Shown: positions 1 through 5,880, numbered from the stretch's first letter. The stretch: DNA of 6,443 nucleotides from Defluviicoccus sp. (GCA_028820945.1 JAPPHW010000269.1:1-6443); one strand, 5' to 3'. Numbers and translations are program-made. Notes: a model not told the origin generated them from the letters alone.

Positions 1-422
1 CGAGCGAATGCGTCATCGAGATCGACCGGCGCACGCTGGCGGAAGAGAAGGTGGCCGACGCCTTCGCCGAGATGGAGGCCGCGCTGGCCACGTCCGGCGA
101 GCCGGCGGACAGCTACGCGTTCGAGTTCCTGACCGGCACCAACGGGTTCGCCTCGGCCGCCGACGCGCCCTGCATCGCCGCCTTCCACCGCGCGATCGAG
201 CGGGTGACGGGCGAGCCGCCGCGCGAGCTCATCGCGGTCGGCGCGAGCGACGGGCGCTATTTCGCCGACGACGGGATCGAGATCCTGACCTTCGGCCCCG
301 GCGCGGCGCATGAGGGGCATGCGGCGAACGAATCGGTGCCGCTCGCCGATCTCGCGCTCGCGGCGGAAATCCAGCTCGCGGTGGTGGAGGAACTGCTGGG
401 GCTCGGTGGGTCCGGGCGGTAG
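1..422 (+). CDS. M20-family metallopeptidase/amidohydrolase, C-terminal part (5' end outside window)
   Basis: The reading frame is already open at the left edge (first full codon at position 3) and gives 139 residues before a TAG stop at 420-422. The first visible residues, VIEIDRRTLAEEK, fit the lid/dimerisation domain of M20 enzymes (usual pattern D-x-R-x-L-P-x-E). The end carries the family's C-terminal catalytic signature: GASDGRYF (family consensus G-T-S-D-A-R-F), then FGPG and HAANE, where the His (visible residue 106, codon 318-320) is the expected second-metal ligand. M20 enzymes are cytosolic Zn/Co hydrolases that cleave N-acyl or peptide bonds (ArgE, DapE, acylase-1 and carboxypeptidase G2 types). 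The visible part does not fix the substrate. The N-terminal metal-binding half lies upstream of the window. The gene converges on the minus-strand genes, with a REP-like inverted repeat just downstream that could serve as its terminator. Confidence 0.88.
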   Translation, partial: SECVIEIDRRTLAEEKVADAFAEMEAALATSGEPADSYAFEFLTGTNGFASAADAPCIAAFHRAIERVTGEPPRELIAVGASDGRYFADDGIEILTFGPGAAHEGHAANESVPLADLALAAEIQLAVVEELLGLGGSGR

Positions 423-432
423 CAGGCGCGCA

Positions 433-475
433 GTCCCTCGATACGGCGCTGGCGCGCCTACTCGGGATGAGGGAG
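433..475. repeat. REP-like palindromic repeat, copy 1
   Basis: This copy runs from GTCCCTCGATACGGCGCT (433-450) to CTACTCGGGATGAGGGA (459-475). It aligns with the reverse complement of 491-528 over about 35 bases with one indel and several mismatches. The two copies therefore face each other, like a bacterial interspersed mosaic element. Their position just past the M20 stop suits a bidirectional terminator or mRNA-stabilising hairpin. The first 18 bases recur exactly, inverted, at 3540-3557. Confidence 0.6.
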
Positions 476-490
476 TCGTTTGAACTTCTC

Positions 491-529
491 CTCACCCTGA
501 GTAGCCGCGTAGCGGCGTATCGAAGGGCG
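491..529. repeat. REP-like palindromic repeat, copy 2 (inverted relative to copy 1)
   Basis: The core is CTCACCCTGAGTAGCCGC, then GTAGCGGCGTATCGAAGGG, with a tight internal hairpin GCCGC-GTA-GCGGC. Its right half (511-527) resembles the half-site downstream of the intact amidohydrolase at 3540-3557 in the same orientation. It sits about 12 bases from the stop codon of the amidohydrolase fragment. I assign it to a REP/BIME-type family from its palindromic, inter-operonic nature; a genome search for many copies would settle it. Confidence 0.55.
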
Positions 530-539
530 GACTTCCCAA

Positions 540-889
540 TCAATCCGGCCGGTAGGCGGTAATCGCTTCGGTGGTCTTGTCGGTGTTGCGGGGCGCGGGC
601 GCCGCCATGTCCTGAACCACCGGACGGCCCCAGCCCGGCGTGCCCACAAGGTGGCCGTCGCGGACGACGATCTTGCCGCGCACCAGCGTGTGGACCACGC
701 GCCCCGTGGTCTCGAATCCGTGCCAGGGCGTCATGTGGCTGCGGGAATGGAGAGCGTCGCGGGAAATGCGCCCCTCCGCGCCGAGATCGACGATGGCGAT
801 GTCGGCGTCCGAGCCGGGCGCGATACTCGCACTCCCAGATGCTGTTCGACTCCTTCTCTTCCGGCAGATGCGGCGCGGGCGTCGTTGCG
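540..889 (-). pseudogene. Decayed 3' fragment of a dihydroorotase/allantoinase-family amidohydrolase
   Basis: This is a partial second copy of the intact gene at 3571-4986. Block A, 542-824, aligns without gaps to 3573-3855 (283 bp, about 11 mismatches). It encodes the same C-terminal tail from the SDADIAIVDLGAEG segment to YRPD, then stops with TGA instead of TAA. Block B, 825-877, aligns to 3996-4048 and encodes HLPEEKESNSIWECE (HLPEEKTSNSIWECE in the intact gene), but in another reading frame, because 140 bp between the blocks is missing. Block C, 872-889, matches 4366-4383 over 18 identical bases, implying a second internal deletion of roughly 320 bp. A weaker match at 892-908 to 4576-4591 could be a fourth block. 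No metal-binding residue is left in a continuous frame, so no functional enzyme is expected. Of the changed codons in blocks A and B, about ten are synonymous and three change the residue, so the source was a working gene until recently. Confidence 0.9.
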
Positions 890-970
890 CGCTCCAGAAC
901 ATGCGATACCGTCCCCGTGCTTACGCCGGTCGCGGCAGCGACCGTAGAGCTTACGCGCCAGTCCTCGACT

Positions 971-1612
971 CTACCCGTAGCCTCGTTCGGAGAGCCACCG
1001 GCGCGTGATGCTCGAATAGGGAGTTGTGCGCGAGGCAAAGTGCGCACGCAGTTCTTCCGATTCAGCCGTCATCTCGGTGGGCTCGTCGGGAATGGCTGCG
1101 GAGATAAGATGAAGCCACTGGAGTCTCTTCCGCAGATGATGCCATTCATTGAGACGCAGGTCGTCGATGGTATTTTGCGCCTTGCGGCGGCGTACGGGAC
1201 TTAGGCCTTCCTTCGGAAGTATTTCACCCGTCAGGATGTCGAAGGTGAAGAAATGTTCGGGGCGCGCTCCCCCGGACCTTGCACACGGATCCACATAGCC
1301 CCAAGGAGGCCATTTCTCCCCCTTGGCATGGTTACAGTCGTGACAGGCAAACAACCAGTTCGACCAGGAATAGACGAGGTCCGGGTATCGGGACTTGGGA
1401 CGAAAATGGTCCACTTCTCCCCGGCATGTCTCCTCGCAATACCCACAAAGGTCGTGAAAGACATCGGCAAGGTCGTCCGAGAAGTCGCGCCATCTGGAAT
1501 CGCTCGGCTTGTTGCCCTCGCCGGAACCGTAGTACCGGATCCAACGGGGTGTGTATCGAGCCCGGACTCTCTTCAACCCATCGGGCTCGGGGCCACGCTC
1601 TACCCAATGCAT
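971..1612 (-). CDS. ptuB: Septu-type HNH nuclease, PtuB-like (TIGR02646-type)
   Basis: This is the predicted DNA-cutting effector of a two-gene anti-phage system. From the ATG at 1612 it is 213 residues. An in-frame ATG at 1636 would add eight. I prefer 1612 because the protein then opens MHWVERGPEPDGL, like PtuB relatives (M-x-x-I/V-x-R-x-P-x-P-x-x-L), and a GGAG (1622-1625) lies nine bases upstream. The ATG at 1636 has a purine run directly abutting it. Counting from 1612, CGYC at 56-59 and CHDC at 90-93 form a likely Zn knuckle. VDHFRPKS at 67-74 holds the catalytic Asp-His, and the YPDLVYSWSNW and CNHAKG segments complete the betabeta-alpha-metal fold. The C-terminus (SSITRRWLSERGYG) looks intact. 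The ATPase gene ends 56 bases upstream, so both genes are probably on one mRNA. Base composition is less GC-rich than the flanking genes, consistent with acquisition. A related alternative is the nuclease of a retron-Septu system, but no reverse transcriptase is in the window. Confidence 0.85.
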   Translation of the reverse strand: MHWVERGPEPDGLKRVRARYTPRWIRYYGSGEGNKPSDSRWRDFSDDLADVFHDLCGYCEETCRGEVDHFRPKSRYPDLVYSWSNWLFACHDCNHAKGEKWPPWGYVDPCARSGGARPEHFFTFDILTGEILPKEGLSPVRRRKAQNTIDDLRLNEWHHLRKRLQWLHLISAAIPDEPTEMTAESEELRAHFASRTTPYSSITRRWLSERGYG

Positions 1613-1668
1613 GCTTCGCGACTCCGCCTCGACCATTCCCTGATTTCAGAGCCGGACGAGGCCTCGCA

Positions 1669-2985
1669 CTACCCGGCGGAGCGCTTGTTCCTTGCTCGCT
1701 TTAGTTCTTGGGCGAACTGCTCCACTTGGGTGGACATGGGACCGCGGAAAAGCTCGCTCCCCACCGCCCTGCGAAGCGCTTCCAGTTCTCTGGATTCGGC
1801 AGGTGTCAACGTTTCCTTGTGACGCAACTCCTCAAGGCGGGTGACATGCTCCGCAGTTTCAACGTCCGTGGGAGTGGGCACATCCATGAAGTTCCGCAGA
1901 ATCTCGTCTGCGCTCCACCCCACGATGTCCGATTCGTTCCTAGACACGGATATCCTTCCATCTTGGCCCCGTCTAAGCAACTGTACTTGGCCCGACTCGA
2001 GCCCCGCGAGCATCAGGGGAGAGTGGGTAGAGCAGAAAATCTGCAGCTTGGGGAGGTGCCGGATCAGTGTTGGAATGATGCGTCGCTGCCAAGATGGATG
2101 GAGATGAGCATCGATCTCGTCGATCAAGAGAACACCGGGCTTCTGTTCGAGGTCCGCAGAATACTCGTAGTACTCGCCGTATCCGATCATCAGGTGCGCG
2201 ACAGTCTGGATGAGCGATTGCGTTCCCTGGCTCAACACATCCAGTGGAAGGGTGCCAGCAGGTGTGGTAATCCGGGGGAAGAGTCCTCCCTCGTCTTCGC
2301 CTACTCCCGCAAAACTCACTGAATATCCTTCGGTAATCTCCGAAACCATCGAAATGATCTTGTCGATCACGTTTCTGACTTCCGGTCGATCCTGCCGATA
2401 GGCGGTGTAGTCGATGTCGATAATTTTTTGGACTATTTCCGTGTCGTCGACCCACGACGACGAATAGGCTAAGGCTAAGTCACCGCGCCGTTTTAATTCC
2501 GGATGTTCCTTACTCCTCATCTCCCGCGTGGCGTTGCGGAGTTCTTCGAAACCGTATTCTCTCAGCATCTTTGGACGTGCACGGGCAAGCATATTTGCTA
2601 ACTTTTCCGTGCGCGCTTCGACATCCTCCTTCGCAGAGGGTCCGGATGCACGAAAATCTGTCGCGGATCGCTGTGCGGGAACGAAACTGGTATGGCCAAT
2701 GACTTCGAAAATCGCTATGAACGATTCAGGGTCGCTTGGCAAGTATCCGCCAGCGGACTTCACCTGTGTTCCCGCGGAGTAGCGGAGCTTCCACTCTGGT
2801 CGGTCTGAACGATACAGCTTGTCAGGGGCTGTAAAGGGATAGACCAGTAGTTCCGCAAGCATCAGTAGCACCGAACTCTTGCCTGAATTGTTTGGCCCAG
2901 TGAAGACGTTCACCTGACGGTCAAACTCGAACTCGATCTCTTCGAACGGGCCGAAATCGGTCAAGTACAGGCTGGTTATCGGCAT
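1669..2985 (-). CDS. ptuA: Septu-type AAA ATPase, PtuA-like
   Basis: This is the ATPase partner of the HNH nuclease, of the SMC/ABC-like AAA class (AAA_15/AAA_21, as in OLD and RecF), without a TOPRIM domain. From the ATG at 2985 it has 438 residues. The longer frame to 3081 is rejected because the family begins right at MPITSLYLTDFGPF, and GGAGAC (2991-2996) is well placed upstream. Motifs: Walker A GPNNSGKSS at 30-38; ABC-type signature LSQGTQSL at 251-258; Walker B GVLLIDEIDAHLHP at 284-297; H-loop CSTHSP at 318-323; then GWSADEILRNFMDVPTPTD near 356-374, a tail seen in many HNH-paired ATPases. A helical, charged insertion (about 105-225) fits the coiled-coil part between the ABC half-motifs. 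In characterised Septu systems PtuA assembles with PtuB, and ATP restrains nuclease activity until infection; that role is inferred here. Codon use is visibly less G/C-biased than in the flanking catabolic genes. Confidence 0.87.
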   Translation of the reverse strand: MPITSLYLTDFGPFEEIEFEFDRQVNVFTGPNNSGKSSVLLMLAELLVYPFTAPDKLYRSDRPEWKLRYSAGTQVKSAGGYLPSDPESFIAIFEVIGHTSFVPAQRSATDFRASGPSAKEDVEARTEKLANMLARARPKMLREYGFEELRNATREMRSKEHPELKRRGDLALAYSSSWVDDTEIVQKIIDIDYTAYRQDRPEVRNVIDKIISMVSEITEGYSVSFAGVGEDEGGLFPRITTPAGTLPLDVLSQGTQSLIQTVAHLMIGYGEYYEYSADLEQKPGVLLIDEIDAHLHPSWQRRIIPTLIRHLPKLQIFCSTHSPLMLAGLESGQVQLLRRGQDGRISVSRNESDIVGWSADEILRNFMDVPTPTDVETAEHVTRLEELRHKETLTPAESRELEALRRAVGSELFRGPMSTQVEQFAQELKRARNKRSAG

Positions 2986-3539
2986 CGTAGGTCTCCGGGC
3001 GAGCACCGGGATCGGCCGTAATCGGTCGCCCGCGCAGTGCGCATATCCATGACTGCTATGGATTCCACTTGAGTTGTCCACATACCCACTCTCGTATCAC
3101 GAGCTTCGACACCACCGCGCACCGCTCTCCCGACCACGGCCTCCGCGAACGCGAACGCCACCGCCCGACCCACAACCTCGACGGGCCCAGCGGTGGCAGC
3201 GTCGGTTTGACCGCTCCAGACGACGCTTTACAAAGGAGTGTAGCACGGCACGAGCGAGATTGACCTGCCCATGGCGACCGGTTCGGTTCGAACGTTTCAG
3301 GTGAAACAAAGGTCAGCTTTGTTGATCTATTCAGTCTCTCAAGAACGCCTCGTAAGTGGCAAAAGACGGGTCCGCGCGCAGTAATGTTTCGCGTGGCGGT
3401 CCGATTCGCGTCCCCGGGGAGACGGGAGTCGCCGGATCCGGTCGCCACGCGGCGGGAAGGGGGCGCGGGCCGGTTTCCTGTTCGCTGTACAGTTTGCGAC
3501 GAATAGCGGAGAGCGCCCACCTGTCAGGTTATCCATATG
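2986..3539. other. Gene-free region upstream of the ptuA-like gene
   Basis: I find no convincing gene, tRNA or reverse transcriptase in these 554 bases; the frames here read as arginine-rich, low-complexity peptides. The ATPase ribosome binding site lies at the left edge (GGAGAC, minus strand, 2991-2996). Between 3286 and 3323 three palindromes cluster: GTTCGAAC (3286-3293), GTTTCA-GG-TGAAAC (3294-3307) and AACAAAG-GTCAG-CTTTGTT (3305-3323). Two more symmetrical sites are CGCGTGGCG/CGCCACGCG (3390-3398 and 3443-3451) and ACCTG-T-CAGGT (3519-3529). The promoter of the Septu-like pair must lie here or be supplied from further right, but no good -35/-10 pair is evident. A TACACT on the minus strand (3237-3242) lacks a matching -35. 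Confidence 0.5.
3286..3323. promoter_or_regulatory. Cluster of short palindromes, possible operator or small hairpin
   Basis: Three perfect inverted repeats adjoin or overlap within 38 bases: GTTCGAAC, GTTTCA-GG-TGAAAC and AACAAAG-GTCAG-CTTTGTT. The last two share bases 3305-3307, so as RNA they would be alternative hairpins. They lie about 300 bases upstream of the ATPase start in an A/T-richer patch. An operator for a regulator of the defence genes is possible, as is a small structured leader. No cognate regulator gene is visible. Confidence 0.3.
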
Positions 3540-3557
3540 AGCGCCGTATCGAGGGAC
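3540..3557. repeat. REP-like half-site downstream of the intact amidohydrolase
   Basis: AGCGCCGTATCGAGGGAC here is the exact reverse complement of 433-450. It is also close, in the same orientation, to the right half of the repeat at 511-529. It ends 13 bases from the stop codon of the intact amidohydrolase. The fragment copy has its half-site at almost the same distance, so this repeat half belongs to the duplicated segment. The opposite half of the palindrome is missing on the island side, which places a recombination junction close to 3540. Confidence 0.65.
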
Positions 3558-3570
3558 GGCCCCGATCCAC

Positions 3571-4986
3571 TTAATCCGGCCGGTAGGCGACGATCGCTTC
3601 CGTGGTCTTGTCGGTGTTGCGGGGCGCGGGCGCCGCCATGTCCTGAACCACCGGACGGCCCCAGCCCGGCGTGCCCACCAGAATGCCGTCGCGGACGACG
3701 ATCTTGCCCCGCACCAGCGTGTGGACCACGCGCCCCGTGGTCTCGAATCCGTGCCACGGCGTCATGTGGCTGCGGGAATGGAGAGCGTCGCGGGAAATCC
3801 GCCCCTCCGCGCCGAGATCGACGATGGCGATGTCGGCGTCCGAGCCGGGCGCGATCAGACCCTTCCGCGGGTAGCAGCCCCAGGCGCGCGCCGGCGCCGC
3901 CGCCGACCATTCGACATACTGGTTGAGCGTCAGCCGCCCCTCGGCCACCTGGGTCAGCATGATCGGCATCTGGGTCTCGACTCCGGGAAAGCCGCATTCG
4001 CACTCCCAGATGCTGTTCGACGTCTTTTCCTCCGGCAGGTGCGGCGCGTGGTCGGTGGCGATCATGTCGATCGTGCCGTCATGGAGCGCCGCCCACAGCG
4101 CCTCGGCGTGGTGCTTCTCGCGGATCGGCGGGTTGACGCGGAGCTGCCCGCCGAGCGCGTCCATGTCGTCGACCGAGAAGATCAAATATTGCGGGCAGGT
4201 CTCGACCGTCACGTCGACGCCGCGCGACTTGGCGCGACGCACGAGGTCGAGCCCGTCGGCCGACGATTTGTGTGCGATATGGAGCCGTGCCCCGGTCCAT
4301 TCGGCGAACGCGGTGGCGCGGCCGACCGCCTCGACGGCGCAGATCTCCGGGCGGGCGGCGAGGTGGGCGCGGGCGTCGTTGCGTCCGGCCTCCCTCATCT
4401 TCGTCTCGCGCCGCGCCATGATCGAAGCGTTCTCGGCATGGACGGTGCAGCGCATGCCGAGCCTCGCCAGGATCTCGAACCCCTCCAGCATCGCGCCGTC
4501 CGACGGCGCCGGCAGGTCGCCGAAGGTGTTTCCCATGAAGCACTTGAAGCCGCTGACCCCGGCCCGCGTCAGGTCCTCCAGAACGTCGATATTGTTCTCG
4601 TCGAGGAGTCCGTAGATGCCGTAATCGACATGCGCCTGCCGCTTCGCCCGCGCCTGCTTGTCGCGCAGCGCCTCCAGCGAGCCCGTCGGCGGGTGGGTGT
4701 TGGGCATCTCGAAGACGCTGGTGGTTCCGCCGCAGGCCGCCGCCGCGGTGCCGGTCTCCCAGTTCTCCTTGTAGTCGTAGCCCGGCTCGCGGAAATGGAC
4801 GTGGCTGTCCACCGCGCCGGGGAGGACGTGGAGTCCGCTCGCGTCGACGGTTTCGCGCGCCGGCGGCGACATCTCGCCCGCCGCGATGCCGACGATCCGT
4901 TCGCCGTCGATCGCGATGTCCGCCTCGATCGTGGCGGACGGCGAGACCACCGAACCGCCCTTGATCAGGAGATCGACCGTTTTCAT
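3571..4986 (-). CDS. Dihydroorotase/allantoinase-family cyclic amidohydrolase
   Basis: A 471-residue metal-dependent TIM-barrel amidohydrolase that opens cyclic amides (hydantoin, dihydroorotate or allantoin type rings). The N-terminal beta-sandwich (1-55) leads into DSHVHFREPG, with metal ligands His62 and His64. Further on are ETGTAAAACGGTTSVFEMPNT; GFKCFMG with Lys148, the expected carbamylated bridging lysine; TVHAEN with His183; LHIAHKSS with His239; and ATDHAPH with Asp312, the expected catalytic base. The barrel is complete and the length normal for the family. The final 60 residues are the part duplicated at 540-824. The ATG at 4986 has a strong GGAGG (4993-4997) six bases away, whose first G is the last base of the upstream SDR stop codon (TAGGAGG). 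The two genes thus form an operon with likely translational coupling. Automatic pipelines would probably say dihydroorotase, but the catabolic neighbours make a housekeeping pyrimidine role less likely. Substrate is not determined. Confidence 0.9.
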   Translation of the reverse strand: MKTVDLLIKGGSVVSPSATIEADIAIDGERIVGIAAGEMSPPARETVDASGLHVLPGAVDSHVHFREPGYDYKENWETGTAAAACGGTTSVFEMPNTHPPTGSLEALRDKQARAKRQAHVDYGIYGLLDENNIDVLEDLTRAGVSGFKCFMGNTFGDLPAPSDGAMLEGFEILARLGMRCTVHAENASIMARRETKMREAGRNDARAHLAARPEICAVEAVGRATAFAEWTGARLHIAHKSSADGLDLVRRAKSRGVDVTVETCPQYLIFSVDDMDALGGQLRVNPPIREKHHAEALWAALHDGTIDMIATDHAPHLPEEKTSNSIWECECGFPGVETQMPIMLTQVAEGRLTLNQYVEWSAAAPARAWGCYPRKGLIAPGSDADIAIVDLGAEGRISRDALHSRSHMTPWHGFETTGRVVHTLVRGKIVVRDGILVGTPGWGRPVVQDMAAPAPRNTDKTTEAIVAYRPD

Positions 4987-4992
4987 GGAAAG

Positions 4993-4999
4993 CCTCCTA
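4993..4999 (-). promoter_or_regulatory. Ribosome binding site overlapping the upstream stop codon (translational coupling)
   Basis: On the minus strand the bases read TAGGAGG: the TAG stop of the SDR shares its final G with a full GGAGG. Six bases later comes the ATG of the amidohydrolase. Ribosomes finishing the SDR would sit on the next start signal, so the two proteins are probably made in a linked ratio. Confidence 0.75.
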
Positions 5000-5779
5000 T
5001 ATCACCCAGCCGCCGTCGACGGCGAGGTCCTGGCCGGTGATGTTACGGGCCCGGTCGCTCGCGAAGAAGAGCACCGCCTCCGCGACGTCGGAATCGGTCG
5101 AGATCCGCTTCAGCGCGTATTCGTCCTCGTGCTGCCGCCGCGCCTCGTCCACCGAGATGCCGAGGCGTTCGGCGCGTTCGGCGCAGACCTTGCGGAAGCG
5201 CGGCCCGTCGACCATGCCGGGGCAGACGCAGTTGACGTTGATATTGTGCGGTCCGGCCTCGAGCGCGGTCGACTTGGTGATCCCGCGCAAGCCCCATTTG
5301 GACGCCGAATAGGCCATCCGTCCCTGGCGGCCGCGCAGCCCGAACGTGCCGCCGACATTGACGATCTTGCCGTAGCGCCGGTCGATCATGTGCGGCATCA
5401 CCGCGCGCATGGTGAGCCACGCCCCCTTCATGTTGAGCTCGACGATCCGGTCGAAATCCGCGGGCTCGATCTCCCACGACGAGCGGCCCAGCGGGCCGGT
5501 GCCGCCGGCGACGTTGACCAGCACGTCGATCTTGCCATAGGCGTCGAGCCCCGCCTGCACCGCCGCCTCGACGGCGTTTGCGTCGGTCACGTCGCAGGGC
5601 GCGACGATGGCGCCGCGTCCCATCGCCTTGGCCTCTTCGGCGACCGGCGCGATGGCCGCGGTGTCGCGCCCGGCGAGCACCAGATCCGCCCCTTCCTCGG
5701 CGAACTGCCTTGTGATCCGCGCTCCCATGCCCTTGGCAGGGCCGGTGATGAGCACCGCACGATCGTCGAATTCGGCCAC
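4997..5779 (-). CDS. Short-chain dehydrogenase/reductase (SDR) family oxidoreductase
   Basis: A 260-residue classical-type SDR, first gene of the SDR-amidohydrolase operon. I place the start at the GTG at 5779, because GGAGGGAG (5789-5796) lies nine bases before it and the protein then begins (M)AEFDDRAVLITG. A TTG at 5803 would only add eight unlike residues. Motifs in this numbering: TGPAKGMG at 12-19 (TGxxxGxG nucleotide-binding loop); AGR after beta-2, whose Arg hints at NADP(H); DVTD around 63; NVAGG (NNAG variant); Asn116 in ELNMKG; YSASK with Tyr157 and Lys161; and a typical C-terminal ITGQDLAVDGGW. The position 13 residues before the catalytic Tyr, normally Ser, is Gly144 (NVGGT), with Thr145 next to it, so the standard Ser-Tyr-Lys-Asn tetrad is incomplete. 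The substrate is unknown. The setting next to a Rieske oxygenase suggests oxidation or reduction of a catabolic alcohol, ketone or cis-diol, as an inference. Confidence 0.9.
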   Translation of the reverse strand: MAEFDDRAVLITGPAKGMGARITRQFAEEGADLVLAGRDTAAIAPVAEEAKAMGRGAIVAPCDVTDANAVEAAVQAGLDAYGKIDVLVNVAGGTGPLGRSSWEIEPADFDRIVELNMKGAWLTMRAVMPHMIDRRYGKIVNVGGTFGLRGRQGRMAYSASKWGLRGITKSTALEAGPHNINVNCVCPGMVDGPRFRKVCAERAERLGISVDEARRQHEDEYALKRISTDSDVAEAVLFFASDRARNITGQDLAVDGGWVI

Positions 5780-5880
5780 TGTTCCGTTCTCCCTCCGCTG
5801 CAACTTCCAATTCGCGTGAAAATGCTCTAGCCAATCCGCGGGCGAGTCGCAATGATCGGGCCGCCTGTGGGAGAGATGCG
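5780..5880. promoter_or_regulatory. Divergent intergenic region between SDR operon and Rieske oxygenase gene
   Basis: These 101 bases must hold the starts of both divergent units. Two ribosome binding sites are clear: GGAGGGAG on the minus strand (5789-5796) for the GTG start of the SDR, and GGGAG on the plus strand (5869-5873), seven bases before the Rieske ATG. The middle (5800-5835) is relatively A/T-rich, as expected for a promoter, but I see no hexamer pair good enough to name. A shared regulator binding between the two genes is plausible but not shown. Confidence 0.45.
5789..5796 (-). promoter_or_regulatory. Ribosome binding site that selects the GTG start of the SDR gene
   Basis: GGAGGGAG on the minus strand with a nine-base spacer to the GTG at 5779. 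This favours the GTG over the in-frame TTG at 5803, which lies upstream of this site. Confidence 0.7.

Noticed and set aside
229..1047. A 272-codon minus-strand frame running through the amidohydrolase fragment
   Set aside because: It strings together the wrong frame of the nuclease gene, an HTH-like stretch, one short correct-frame block (HLPEEKESNSIWECE) and a long wrong-frame arginine-rich stretch that ends inside the M20 gene. It is not a real gene.
2986..3081. A 32-residue N-terminal extension of the PtuA-like protein starting at 3081
   Set aside because: The extension is unlike family N-termini. The ATG at 2985 has a GGAG site, and the protein then begins directly with the beta-strand that leads to Walker A.
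3237..3242. TACACT on the minus strand as a -10 box for the Septu-like pair
   Set aside because: No acceptable -35 hexamer lies 16-18 bases upstream, and it would give a leader of about 250 bases.
3056..3574. Several short open frames between the ATPase and the amidohydrolase
   Set aside because: Low-complexity Arg/Pro/Ser-rich products, mutually overlapping, with no ribosome binding site or motif.
3721..5040. Open frame of 439 codons on the plus strand opposite the amidohydrolase
   Set aside because: It is an antisense shadow of a well-conserved enzyme gene in GC-rich DNA. The product is arginine/aspartate-rich without any family motif, and it overlaps the real gene completely.
4886..5830. 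Open frame of 314 codons on the plus strand opposite the SDR
   Set aside because: Antisense shadow of the SDR gene, whose motifs and ribosome binding site are clear. The antisense product has no recognisable domain.
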